Assembly: GCF_030811595.1 (NCBI RefSeq)
Contig: NZ_JAUSRB010000002.1
Coordinates: forward strand, 7,192,001-7,256,000
From: Streptosporangium brasiliense
Lineage (GTDB): Bacteria > Actinomycetota > Actinomycetes > Streptosporangiales > Streptosporangiaceae
Direction of reading: 5' to 3'
DNA: 64,000 nucleotides
Positions 16,545 through 24,833 of the stretch are shown one piece after another; the first letter of the stretch is position 1; every line of letters starts with the position of its first letter. Both the position numbers and the translations under genes were made by a program. The notes beneath the pieces were generated by a model. That model ran no database searches, was not told the origin of the DNA, and was given only the letters and a program-made list of their open reading frames with translations.

Positions 16545-17369
16545 TCAGGCGTCCTTTGCGGCCGGCCGACCGGCGGGATCAGCTCGCGTTGCCGAGTTCT
16601 CCGGTTCACGCCGGGTGAGCACCAAAGGGGCGTCCTCGGTGATGGCGACCGTGTGCTCGGAGTGGGCCGTGCGCGAGCCGTCGGCCGACCGGATGGTCCA
16701 GCCGTCGGGGTCGTAGACGATCCGGTCGGTCGTGCGGGCGAACCAGGGTTCGAGCGCGAGGGTCAGGCCCGGCCGGAGCTTCAGGCCGCGGCCTGCCCGG
16801 CCCCTGTTGGAGACGTGGGGCCCCTCGTGCATGGTGCGGCCGATGCCGTGGCCACCGAACTCGGTGTTGACCGGGTAACCGTAGTCGTGGGCTACCGCCC
16901 AGATGGCCGCCGAGATGTCACCCAGGCGGTTGCCCGGACGTGCCACCTCGATCGCCGCCTCCAACGCCTCCTCGGTGGCGCGGATGATCCGCAGGTCCTC
17001 CTCGGCAGCGGTCCCGACGACGACCGTGCGCGCCGAGTCGGCCACCCAGCCGTCGACGCTGACCGCGAGGTCCGCGCTGAGCACGTCCCCGTCGCGCAGC
17101 GTGTAGTCGTGGGGCAGGCCGTGCAGGACGGCGTCGTTGACCGACAGGCAGATGACGTTGCGGAACGGGCCGCGTCCGAAGGACGGCGCGTAGTCCCAGT
17201 AGCACGACTCCGCCCCGCGCCGTTTGATCATGCCGCGCACGTGGTGCTCCAGGTCCAACAGGTTGACACCCACGTCAGCGAGTCGGCCGACCTCGGAGAG
17301 CACCTCGGCGACGAAACGCCCGGCCACATGCATGCGTTGGATCTCCGCAGGCGTCTTCAGTTCAATCAC
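16545..17369 (-). CDS. map: Type I methionine aminopeptidase
   Basis: 274 residues from a GTG at 17369 with GAGGT 5 bp before it. It removes the initiator Met from nascent proteins. The five metal ligands appear in order: Asp in LSADLAVSVDG, Asp in VADSARTV, His in FGGHGIGR, Glu in LALEPWF and Glu in AHSEHTVAI. The C-terminus carries about 20 extra residues. It is divergent from a small XRE regulator with a perfect 19-bp inverted repeat between. This is probably an accessory, regulated paralogue rather than the housekeeping copy, because it lies outside the usual ribosomal-protein context. Confidence 0.93.
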   Translation of the reverse strand: MIELKTPAEIQRMHVAGRFVAEVLSEVGRLADVGVNLLDLEHHVRGMIKRRGAESCYWDYAPSFGRGPFRNVICLSVNDAVLHGLPHDYTLRDGDVLSADLAVSVDGWVADSARTVVVGTAAEEDLRIIRATEEALEAAIEVARPGNRLGDISAAIWAVAHDYGYPVNTEFGGHGIGRTMHEGPHVSNRGRAGRGLKLRPGLTLALEPWFARTTDRIVYDPDGWTIRSADGSRTAHSEHTVAITEDAPLVLTRREPENSATRADPAGRPAAKDA

Positions 17370-17390
17370 GAATACCTCGCGTCACAGGGT

Positions 17391-17450
17391 GTTGGTATTA
17401 CTATACCGGTACCCTAGCACTTGCCGGTATAGTAATACCAACCCTATCCT
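17391..17450. promoter_or_regulatory. Perfect 19-bp inverted repeat and promoter between map and XRE gene
   Basis: GTTGGTATTACTATACCGG (17391-17409) is mirrored exactly at 17424-17442 across 14 bp. Each half is itself a partial palindrome (GGTAT/ATACC), so four half-sites are present. A promoter for the XRE gene fits TTGCCG (17421-17426), an 18-bp spacer and TATCCT (17445-17450), with ATG 6 bp later. The right repeat fills the spacer, so binding should repress. Confidence 0.85.
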
Positions 17451-17456
17451 CGGAGC

Positions 17457-17726
17457 ATGGTCCGCCAACCACTCACACCTGAGCAGATCGAAGCAGGCAG
17501 GCGCCTCGGCGCCCTGCTGCGCCACGCGCGAGCGGGACGCGACCTGGCGGAAGTCGCGCACGCGGCTGGTATCTCGCCGGAAACCCTGCGCAAGATCGAG
17601 ACCGGACGGCTGCCGTCCCCCGGGTTCGGCACGATCGTCTGCCTCGGCGAGGCACTCAACGTGCCGGTTCAGGAGTTGGCAGCTACCTGGCGCGGCAACG
17701 ACCTACCGCTGGAAGCCGTCTCGTAG
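17457..17726 (+). CDS. XRE-family helix-turn-helix regulator
   Basis: 89 residues. A single Cro/CI HTH covers residues 18-73: RLGALLRHARAGRDLAEVAH, AAGISPETLRKIETGRLP, then LGEALNVPVQEL. There is no effector domain. The start lies 6 bp after a -10 box, so the mRNA is probably leaderless. The inverted repeat against map suggests it controls both genes. Its last 24 bp overlap the convergent monooxygenase gene. Confidence 0.88.
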   Translation: MVRQPLTPEQIEAGRRLGALLRHARAGRDLAEVAHAAGISPETLRKIETGRLPSPGFGTIVCLGEALNVPVQELAATWRGNDLPLEAVS

Positions 17727-18986
17727 CCGCTGTTGCGCCCGCCCGCGGAGTCCCGGTGGGCCGGCCCGGCCTGGTGACGCGGCGGGCGACGGCGGGTAGT
17801 CGTCGACGGTCATGGAGTTGTAGAGGCGTGCGCTCCTGGTGGTGAGGCGGACGAGGGCGCGGCTGGGCCCTGCGGGCAGGGCGGAGATCAGGCGGGCGCC
17901 CTGGGCCAGTCCCCACACGCCGAGGTGCGAGGTGGGGATCAGGGTCTTCGCCGCGCTCAGCGCGGCCGCGTGGCTGCCACGCACGTGCTCGGCCATTGCG
18001 CGCTCGTAGGCGGGGAAGGCGCGCTCGTGGTCACCGTCCGCCCGCGCCAGCTCCCCGGCGAGGACGTACGCGCCGACAACGGCCAGGCTGGTGCTGCCGC
18101 CGACGGCCGGGCCGGGGCAGTAGCCCGCGTCGCCGACGAGCGTCACCCTCCCCCGCGACCAGGTGTCCATGCGGAGCTGGGTGATCGAGTCGAAGTAGAA
18201 CGCCGGGGTGCGGTCCAGCTCGTCCAGCCAGCGGTCCACGTCGGCGTGCATGCCGTCGAACGCACCGCGCAGCAGCTCCTTCTGCCGGGGCACGTCGTGG
18301 TGATGGTAGTGGAGCTCGCGCTCGCTCCGGAACAGGAACAACGCCCGCGCGTCGCCGAGGTGCCGCGCGCCGTACATGCCTGCAGTGCGGCCGACGCCGA
18401 CGTGGATGAGGAGCTCGCCGTCGAGCCTGGAGACGTTCGGCAGGGTCAGCACCCCGAGGTAGGCCCCGGTGAAGGCGCTGAAGCGGGACTCCTTGCCGAA
18501 GACGAGGCGACGCACGTTGGAGTGCAGCCCGTCCGCGCCGACGACGAGGTCGAAGCGGCGCGGCGCGGCGTTCTCGAACCGCACTTCGCCGTCGGGCGAG
18601 ATCGCGCTGATCGAGTCGCCGAAGACGTACTCGACGTCGTCTCGCGCGGCGTCGTAGTAGATCTCGCTCAGTTCGTCGCGCATGATCTCGACGTGCCGGT
18701 CGGAGGTGGCGCCGAAGATCTTGGAGAGGTCCACCCGGACGGGGCGCCGTGCGCCCTCCTGACAGACGGTCATCCGGTCGGTGCCGGTGGCCCGCTCCTC
18801 GATGCGTGGGAGCACGCCCATCTTCTCCGAGATGTTCATCGCGGGCCGGAACAGGTCGACCGCGTGTCCGCCCGTCTTGCGCGGTGCGGGGGCCCGCTCC
18901 ACGACGGTGACCTCGAAGCCGTATCTCGTGAGCCAGTAGGCCAGCACCGGACCGGCGACGCTGGCGCCGGAGACGAGAATCCGCAT
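17703..18986 (-). CDS. FAD-dependent monooxygenase (class A type)
   Basis: 427 residues from ATG 18986, preceded by GAGGGA. Rossmann start RILVSGASVAGPVLAYWL, then VTVVERAPAPRKTGG; the DG motif DLVVGADGLHSNVRR and the second FAD motif RVTLVGDAGYCPGPAVGG are all intact. This architecture belongs to PHBH-like hydroxylases and relatives of TetX. It follows the alpha/beta hydrolase gene by 21 bp on the same strand, so hydroxylation and hydrolysis of one compound is plausible. Substrate unknown. Confidence 0.9.
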   Translation of the reverse strand: MRILVSGASVAGPVLAYWLTRYGFEVTVVERAPAPRKTGGHAVDLFRPAMNISEKMGVLPRIEERATGTDRMTVCQEGARRPVRVDLSKIFGATSDRHVEIMRDELSEIYYDAARDDVEYVFGDSISAISPDGEVRFENAAPRRFDLVVGADGLHSNVRRLVFGKESRFSAFTGAYLGVLTLPNVSRLDGELLIHVGVGRTAGMYGARHLGDARALFLFRSERELHYHHHDVPRQKELLRGAFDGMHADVDRWLDELDRTPAFYFDSITQLRMDTWSRGRVTLVGDAGYCPGPAVGGSTSLAVVGAYVLAGELARADGDHERAFPAYERAMAEHVRGSHAAALSAAKTLIPTSHLGVWGLAQGARLISALPAGPSRALVRLTTRSARLYNSMTVDDYPPSPAASPGRAGPPGLRGRAQQRLRDGFQR

Positions 18987-19007
18987 GGCATCCCTCCTTC
19001 TTGTCAT

Positions 19008-19865
19008 TCAGCCCACCCGTACGGCGTGGATCGCGGTGAAGGCCAGCAGGGGGGTGGCGGTCCGCGGCGGATCCTCGAGCAGGGGCGAGTGCCCAAGTCC
19101 GGGCAGCAACTCGACCTTCGCGCCCGGGACAGCGCGGTAGTCGGAGGTGGATGAGGATCGCCACCTGCGGTCGTCCTCGCCGAAGATCACCAGTAGCGGC
19201 TTGCCCAGGACCGTCAGCCGATCCGGGAGCGTCTGCTGCTCCATGTAGTGGCGGGTGGCCTGCATCGTCGTGGTGAGCGTGTGGTAGGTCATGGCGCGCA
19301 CCTCGTCCAGGAGCTCTTGTGGGATCTGGTAGCCCGCGCGGCTGAAACCGGTGCTCGCGAACCGGCGGAGCTGCTCGTCCGTCGGCGGCCACTGCGACGG
19401 TCCGAACGCGGCGGACTCCGGTGCGATGAAGGCGTCCAGGCTGGGGCCGGTGTTGATGAACGCGAGCGCGGTCACCAGGTCGTGGCGCTGTTCGGCGAGG
19501 GCGGTGGCGACCGCGCCGCCGCTGGAATGGCCGACGACTACGGCGTGCTCGACGCCGAGCCGGTCCAGGGCCGCGCCGACCCTGCGTGCCTGGTCCGGGA
19601 GCGCGTAGCTGCGGTCGGCCGGTTTGGCCGACCGGCCGTGCCCGAGCAGGTCGATCCGGATGACGCGGTGAGATCCGGTCAGCAGCGGAACCATCGGGTC
19701 CCACGATCGGGTCGAGGATGCGGACCCGTGGACGAGCAGGAGTGCGGGGGCGTCGCGGGGGCCGTCCTGGCACACGTAGATGTCGCCGTCGTCCATGGGC
19801 AAGGTCGAACTCTCGGTGGCCTCGGTGCCGCCGTTCATGTGCGGTCCGCCGTCAGAAACAGTCAT
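19008..19865 (-). CDS. Alpha/beta hydrolase
   Basis: 285 residues from ATG 19865 (ATG 19838 also possible). The oxyanion LLLVHGSASSTRSWD, nucleophile VVVGHSSGGAVA, acid LVIFGEDDRRW and His in LLPGLGHSPLLEDP form a complete triad. It is the first gene of a two-gene operon with the monooxygenase and diverges from the AraC-type regulator, which probably activates it. Likely an esterase, lactonase or C-C hydrolase; the exact reaction is not visible. Confidence 0.88.
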   Translation of the reverse strand: MTVSDGGPHMNGGTEATESSTLPMDDGDIYVCQDGPRDAPALLLVHGSASSTRSWDPMVPLLTGSHRVIRIDLLGHGRSAKPADRSYALPDQARRVGAALDRLGVEHAVVVGHSSGGAVATALAEQRHDLVTALAFINTGPSLDAFIAPESAAFGPSQWPPTDEQLRRFASTGFSRAGYQIPQELLDEVRAMTYHTLTTTMQATRHYMEQQTLPDRLTVLGKPLLVIFGEDDRRWRSSSTSDYRAVPGAKVELLPGLGHSPLLEDPPRTATPLLAFTAIHAVRVG

Positions 19866-19941
19866 GAGCCCACTGTCGCCGCCGGTACGCGCCGGCGGAT
19901 TGGACAAATGTTCCCCTCCGTCGGCTCGCTAGCATGGGACG

Positions 19942-20847
19942 GTGCGGACGTTCGTGCATGATGCGGTTGTGTGGGACGTCGCGTGCCCGCGGCGGCCCAG
20001 CCGGGTGGCCGGTGTCACCATGGCCGGGTTCCGGGTCCGTGACCTGGACGCGCTCCGGATGGTCCCGCACCCGGCCGTGACGCTGCTTCTGGAGTTCGGC
20101 GCCGGTACGCCTGTCCTGGACGATGCCGCCGGGCGGCAACAGCGGGGAAGTGTCGTCGCCGGGCCCGGGCTCGGGTCCGGAGGCGCGGTCCGGGCGCGGG
20201 GTGAGAACGTCGAGTGCGTGCAGGTGCGCCTGTCCCCGGTGATCGCACGCGCGGTTCTGGGCGTCTCCCCCGCCGACCTCGACGGCGCCGTGGTGGCTCT
20301 CGAGGACCTGTGGGGCCGGGAGGCGTCCCGGATCCGTGAGCAACTGGGTGACGTCTCGTCGTGGCAGGATCGTTTCGCGTTGGTGGACGCGCTGCTTGCC
20401 CACCGGCATGGGGCGGGGCCGCCGGTGGAGCCGGAGGTGGCCTGGGCCTGGCACCGGATCGTCGGCAGCCGTGGTCTGGCCCGGGTCGACGGACTCGCGG
20501 CCGAGGTCGGGTGGAGCCGTAAGCGGCTGTGGTCCCGGTTCCGCTCGCAGCTCGGCCTGCCGCCCAAGCGCGCCGTGAAGCTGGTCCGCTTCGACCATGC
20601 CGCCCACCGCCTGGTCGCGGGTGAAGGCGCGGCCCGGGTCGCGGCGGACGCCGGCTACGCCGACCAGTCCCACCTGCATCGGGACGTCATGGCGTTCACC
20701 GGGGCGACCCCCGCGACCGTGGCCGGCGAGCCGTTCCTCGCCGTTGACGACATCGCCTGGCCCAGCCGCGGAACACCCGCCATGCCTCACCTCTCCAGGG
20801 ATCTCCGGCTCGGTCGCCGCCCGGAGACGGGACGGCTACCGCTGTGA
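19942..20847 (+). CDS. AraC family transcriptional regulator
   Basis: 301 residues. The C-terminal double HTH runs RVDGLAAEVGWSRKRLWSRF, then FDHAAHRLVAGEGAARVAAD and AGYADQSHLHRDVMAFTG. The N-terminal ligand domain is poorly conserved. The GTG at 19942 is 6 bp after TAGCAT (19930-19935), so translation is probably leaderless. Divergence from the hydrolase-monooxygenase operon (76 bp apart) suggests it controls that operon. Confidence 0.88.
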   Translation: MRTFVHDAVVWDVACPRRPSRVAGVTMAGFRVRDLDALRMVPHPAVTLLLEFGAGTPVLDDAAGRQQRGSVVAGPGLGSGGAVRARGENVECVQVRLSPVIARAVLGVSPADLDGAVVALEDLWGREASRIREQLGDVSSWQDRFALVDALLAHRHGAGPPVEPEVAWAWHRIVGSRGLARVDGLAAEVGWSRKRLWSRFRSQLGLPPKRAVKLVRFDHAAHRLVAGEGAARVAADAGYADQSHLHRDVMAFTGATPATVAGEPFLAVDDIAWPSRGTPAMPHLSRDLRLGRRPETGRLPL

Positions 20848-20874
20848 ACCTCGCCGCGGTCACCTGCGCCGGAC

Positions 20875-21027
20875 GGGTCCGGCGCCGCTCGATCGACCAC
20901 TGGGCCAGGAGACGGAGAAAAGGTCACACCGCCGCTGGACGGCTCCGACCTACGCCTGCTCGCCGAGCGGGACGGCCGCTGCCCACTCTGCGGAGAGCAT
21001 CTCCTCGCCGCCGACCAGGGTCGATGA
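20875..21027 (+). pseudogene. HNH-end remnant of a group II intron-type maturase
   Basis: The frame ending at TGA 21025-21027 reads PPLDGSDLRLLAERDGRCPL followed by CGEHLLAADQGR. A CPLCG zinc-knuckle after LRLLAERDGR is how the C-terminal HNH domain of actinobacterial group II intron proteins begins. No reverse transcriptase domain precedes it and a stop lies in frame at 20845, so only a scrap remains. Functionally dead. Confidence 0.5.
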
Positions 21028-21112
21028 ACCGGTGAACCCGTTGCGGCGCGGGGCCTCGGTGGCGGTCGGACCGGCCACCGAAGCTCCTACGACCAGAGGC
21101 GAGAAAGCTGGT

Positions 21113-21310
21113 TCACGACGTGGTCAGCTGGATCGCCAGGGCCGGGCAGATGCGGGCGGCCTCACGGACGTCCTCCCGCAGTCCCGGTCCCGGGCTGTCG
21201 TGAAGGAGCGCGACGATGCCGTCTTCGTCGCGCTGGCCGAACATGTCGGGGGCGATGAGGACGCACTGCCCCGAGCCGATGCAGGCGTCTTGATCGACGG
21301 TGACCTTCAT
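21113..21310 (-). CDS. 3Fe-4S ferredoxin (P450 partner)
   Basis: 65 residues. The start MKVTVDQDACIGSGQCVLIA, with Cys10, Cys16 and a final ICPALAI Cys54, and a non-Cys residue at the second position, indicates a single 3Fe-4S cluster of the type that feeds actinobacterial P450s. It lies 20 bp downstream of the P450 gene on the same strand. GGAGAAAG precedes ATG. Electrons would come from a ferredoxin reductase encoded elsewhere. Confidence 0.92.
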   Translation of the reverse strand: MKVTVDQDACIGSGQCVLIAPDMFGQRDEDGIVALLHDSPGPGLREDVREAARICPALAIQLTTS

Positions 21311-21330
21311 CCACTTTCTCCTTCGGAGAT

Positions 21331-22545
21331 TTACCAGGTGACGGGCAGTTCGCGGACACCGTAGAAGACGGCGTGATGTTTGAAAGTCAGGTGTTCCAGC
21401 GGCACGGCCGGGGCCAGCGTCGGGATACGCCGGTAGAGGGTGCCGTAGACGACCTGCAGTTCCACTCGGGCCAGTGACTGGCCCAGACACTGGTGAGCGC
21501 CGTAGCCGAAGGCGACGTGGTGGCGGGCCTTGCGGCGGACGTCGAGAGTGCCGGGAGCGGGGAAGGCCGACGGGTCGCGGTTGGCGATGCTTTTCACCAC
21601 GATGATGCCTTCCCCCTTGCGGATCAGCCGGCCGCCGATCTCGAGGTCCTCCCGCGCGACGCGGCGGGCCTCGGTGTGGGTGATGGACAGATAGCGCAGG
21701 AGTTCTTCGACGGCGCTCGCCACCAGCGCCGGATCCCCGTCGCGCACCGCTGCCAGTTGCTCCGGGTGCGCCAGCAGCGCGGCCGTACCCAGCGCGATCA
21801 TGCTCGCGGTGGTGTCGTGCCCGGCCACCAGCAGGAGCTGACCCATCGTGGAGATCTCCCGCCGGGTCATCGCGCCGCTGCGATACTGTCCGACGGCCAG
21901 CCTGCTGAGGACGTCGTCGCCCGGTTCGGCGTTCTTGCTGTCCACCAGGGCGTCCAGGTAGACGTTCAGTTCCTCGCTGGCGGCCATGGCCTGTGCGGGG
22001 TCGCCCTCGTCCATGACCAGCGCGCCCGCCACGCGCTGGAAGAAGGCGCGGTCGGCGTAGGGCACCCCCAGCAGTTCGCAGATCACCAGCGTGGGAACCG
22101 GTAGCGCGATCGCCTCCACCAGGTCGGCCGGGTTCGGACCGGCGAGCATCTCATCGATGAGGTCATCGACGATCTGCTGGATCCTGGGCCGCAGCGCTTC
22201 CATTTTTTTGATCGTGAAGTCCGCGGTCATGAGCCGCCGCTGCGCGATGTGCTCCGGCGCGTCCATCTGCATCAGCGTCTTCATCTGCGCGTCGCGGGCC
22301 TTGCTCACCGCGTTGGTGTGCGGGAAGCCGGGTTCTGCGACGTCGACGCTGGCGCGCGGATCGGCGAGCACCGCGCGGGCGTCCGCGTAGCGGGTGACCA
22401 TCCAGGGGGTGCTGCCGTCCCACAGTCTCACGCGTGAAACCGGCGCTTCCCTGATCCGCCGGCCCAGCTCCGGTGCCGGATCGAACGGACACCGCGCCGC
22501 ACGGGCCATCGGGAACAGCTGGGGCTCTGACAGGTCGTCAGCCAT
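21331..22545 (-). CDS. Cytochrome P450
   Basis: 404 residues. The I-helix oxygen-binding motif is LLLVAGHDTTASM, the ExxR motif is in VEELLRYL, and the haem loop is FGYGAHQCLG with Cys353 as axial ligand. It resembles soluble bacterial CYP105/CYP107-type monooxygenases. AAGGAG precedes ATG 22545. It sits between an MFS exporter and its ferredoxin, so it oxidises either a xenobiotic or a small product that the exporter handles. Substrate unknown. Confidence 0.94.
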   Translation of the reverse strand: MADDLSEPQLFPMARAARCPFDPAPELGRRIREAPVSRVRLWDGSTPWMVTRYADARAVLADPRASVDVAEPGFPHTNAVSKARDAQMKTLMQMDAPEHIAQRRLMTADFTIKKMEALRPRIQQIVDDLIDEMLAGPNPADLVEAIALPVPTLVICELLGVPYADRAFFQRVAGALVMDEGDPAQAMAASEELNVYLDALVDSKNAEPGDDVLSRLAVGQYRSGAMTRREISTMGQLLLVAGHDTTASMIALGTAALLAHPEQLAAVRDGDPALVASAVEELLRYLSITHTEARRVAREDLEIGGRLIRKGEGIIVVKSIANRDPSAFPAPGTLDVRRKARHHVAFGYGAHQCLGQSLARVELQVVYGTLYRRIPTLAPAVPLEHLTFKHHAVFYGVRELPVTW

Positions 22546-22630
22546 GGGATCTCCTTGTTTCGAATTGCGGTCGGCGATGATGTCGGGCATGCGCTGAACA
22601 GGGGATCGAGGTCCTGAGCCGGGCATCGGG

Positions 22631-24058
22631 TCACGAGCCTCGGTGAGGCGGGGCTTGATCGGCGGGCTCCTTCCGATCCGTGCGATTGGCGGCTTGTGCG
22701 GTGAGGGCGCCGACCGCGCAGATGATCGCGAGCCCGAACAGCACGTACCGTGCCGCGTCGAGCATCGACCCGCCCAGATTGATCAGGACCCCGGCCACCG
22801 CCGTGCCGAACGCGATCGCCAGGCTCGTCACGGTGGCGATCGCCGCGGCCGCCCGTCCGCCCTCCTCCGGATCGGAGGTGCTGGACATCGCGGCCACGGA
22901 CAGGTGCGGGTAGGCCAGGCCGATTCCCGCCCCGGCGACGAACAACACCGGCACCCAGACCAGCACCAGCCAGATCGGCGTGTCCTCGCGCTGCAACAGC
23001 CCCTGAACGACGAGGCCGAGCGCCAGCAGCACCGGGCCGAGCACACGCAATCGGCGCACCGCACGCTGCCCTGTCACCGATGAGCTGCCGATCTGGGTGA
23101 GCGACCAGCCGAGCGAGATGGCCGCGGCGAAGAACCCCGCCGCGACGGGTGGCAGCCCGGCCAGCCGCTGGCCGAACAGCGGTAAGAACGACTCGACCGC
23201 GACGCCGAAGGCCAGCAGTCCCAGCGTCAGGTAGACCCACTTCAACGACGAACCCCTCTGGTACGTCGTCCGCGGGAAGATCCGCAGCTCGCTGCGCCGC
23301 TCATGTACGACGAATCCGGCCACCAGCAGCAGCGCCACCGCGATGCCGGCGGCCTTCGCCGGCGTGCCGGCCACGACCCCCGACACGCTCACGGCCCCGG
23401 CGGCCCCCGTGATCAGCAGCAGCGACCCGGCCGGGATCGGCACCCGCCCGCCGCCGCGTTCGCCGCGCGGCAGCACGCGGGGTACGAGCGCACCGCATCC
23501 GGCCCCGATCACCGCCATCGCCGCGAACGCCAGCCGCCACGACCCGAACTGGGCGAACAGGCCGCCGAGCGCCGGGCCGGCGAAGTTGCCGACGCCGTAC
23601 ATCGCCGACATCAGCGCGGCGCCGCGCGTCCAGAGCCGGGCCGGCAGGGCTGATCGGATGACGGCGAATCCCAGCCCGGACAGCAGCCCGGCGCCGAGCC
23701 CCTGCACGCCTCGGGAGGCCAGCAGCAACGCCATCGCCGGGCTCAGCGCGCAGGCCAGCGAGCCCGCGGTGAACATGGCGAAGCCGAGAAGGTAGGCGCC
23801 GACGTTCCCCCACAGTGACAGGGACCGGCCGGTGAGCATCGTCGCGATCACCATGGCGACGAGGTAGACCGTCATGTTCCAGGCATAGAAGCTCGCGCCG
23901 CCGAGATCGGCCACCGCGGTCGGCAGCAGGCTCGCCGCCAGATAGATGTTGATCGCACCGACAAGCACTCCGCCGGCCAGCACGACAGCCGCGCCGAGAT
24001 ACTCCCGGCCCAGCAGTTCCCGCCACGCGGGCGGGGCGGAAGGCGAGGTATGGCTCAT
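22631..24058 (-). CDS. MFS transporter (DHA2/EmrB-QacA-like)
   Basis: 475 residues with twelve to fourteen predicted membrane helices. The start YLGAAVVLAGGVLVGAINIY, then LPTAVADLGG and the motif C-like region SRGVQGLGAGLLSGLGFAVI are typical of drug:proton antiporters. It begins in an ATGA overlap with an upstream 57-codon ORF, and the P450 gene follows by 85 bp. Likely exports a hydrophobic compound linked to the P450. Confidence 0.9.
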   Translation of the reverse strand: MSHTSPSAPPAWRELLGREYLGAAVVLAGGVLVGAINIYLAASLLPTAVADLGGASFYAWNMTVYLVAMVIATMLTGRSLSLWGNVGAYLLGFAMFTAGSLACALSPAMALLLASRGVQGLGAGLLSGLGFAVIRSALPARLWTRGAALMSAMYGVGNFAGPALGGLFAQFGSWRLAFAAMAVIGAGCGALVPRVLPRGERGGGRVPIPAGSLLLITGAAGAVSVSGVVAGTPAKAAGIAVALLLVAGFVVHERRSELRIFPRTTYQRGSSLKWVYLTLGLLAFGVAVESFLPLFGQRLAGLPPVAAGFFAAAISLGWSLTQIGSSSVTGQRAVRRLRVLGPVLLALGLVVQGLLQREDTPIWLVLVWVPVLFVAGAGIGLAYPHLSVAAMSSTSDPEEGGRAAAAIATVTSLAIAFGTAVAGVLINLGGSMLDAARYVLFGLAIICAVGALTAQAANRTDRKEPADQAPPHRGS

Positions 24059-24228
24059 GCGCCCACCCCCACGATGCGTCGCGGGGCGCCTGGCACTCCC
24101 TCAGGTCCGCGCCCGCCGGCCAGGGCCGAGGAACTGTTCCGCGCGTCGGGCGACCCGCAGCGGAGCCGCGGGACGGATGTCTCGATGCCGGGCTCCGCGC
24201 CGCCGGGCTGTTCGTAGTAGCCACTCAT
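24055..24228 (-). CDS. 57-codon ORF coupled to the MFS gene
   Basis: Begins MSGYYEQPGGAEPGIE and ends RRIVGVGA, with its TGA overlapping the MFS start as ATGA. Such coupling is often a sign of true translation. It has one Cys, two adjacent Tyr and much Gly/Pro; no domain is recognisable. The ribosome site (GAAG) is weak and the sequence could be an untranslated leader. A peptide substrate for the P450 is conceivable but unsupported by homology. Confidence 0.35.
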   Translation of the reverse strand: MSGYYEQPGGAEPGIETSVPRLRCGSPDARNSSSALAGGRGPEGVPGAPRRIVGVGA

Positions 24229-24420
24229 GGCTTCAAGCCTGTCGTTGAACAGGTCCCGGAGACTTCCCACCGCGTGTCGTCCACGGTGCTGGACCGATGG
24301 AGGAAAAGCCTCAAGCCGCGGTGGAACCCTGCCCCCGCTCGCCCTGCGGGAAAACGGGAGGCGCTCTGGGGCGAGGCCTCGATGCTCATCCGGCCCGACG
24401 GCCGGCACTTCGTCCTCTTC

Positions 24421-24564
24421 CGTTTCACCGACCTCGCCCAGGTCGAGGACCGGCTCCGAGTCTTCGAAGACCGCTACAACGCCACGGCACAGCCGTTCCA
24501 GTGGAAGTTCGCCACCTCCGGCCTGGACGATCTACCGGCCAGGCTTGACCGGCACGGGACATGA
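24421..24564 (+). pseudogene. C-terminal remnant of an IS630-type transposase
   Basis: The frame FTDLAQVEDRLRVFEDRYNA, TAQPFQWKFATSGLDDLPA, RLDRH resembles the extreme C-terminus of IS630-family transposases, where a RYN...PFxWxF segment follows the DDE domain. Nothing upstream carries catalytic motifs. It faces the MFS-P450 operon. Confidence 0.5.
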
Positions 24565-24755
24565 TCAGTTGAGAACCCGGAGAAATCGCAGGCCGTATGG
24601 AGGAAGGCGGCGGGGCCGCCCAGGTGGTAGACGCGTTCCCGCGGCTCGATGCCCGTCCAGGAACTCCTGCGGAGGAAGTCGCCTGGAGCGCTTAGCGCAC
24701 GATCTCGCATGGATGTTCCTCAACCCCTGTATCGCCTTCTTTCTCGGCTCGGCAT

Positions 24756-24799
24756 GCCAACGAACTGACCAAAAGAACCGATTTGGTCAGTTCGTTGGC
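24756..24799. promoter_or_regulatory. Perfect 18-bp inverted-repeat operator before monooxygenase-TetR operon
   Basis: GCCAACGAACTGACCAAA (24756-24773) is mirrored exactly at 24782-24799 with an 8-bp centre. A TAGCAT box follows at 24800-24805. The operon start ATG is at 24834. It is the likely binding site of the TetR encoded at 26099. Confidence 0.85.
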
Positions 24800-24833
24800 T
24801 AGCATGGCCTGGAAGCCTGTGAAAGGAGTCGTC

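Noticed and set aside
24565-24755. Minus-strand frame with SWTGIEPRERVYHLGGPAAF in the gap before the monooxygenase operon
   Set aside because: Looks protein-like over 40 residues, but no family, start or neighbour supports it.
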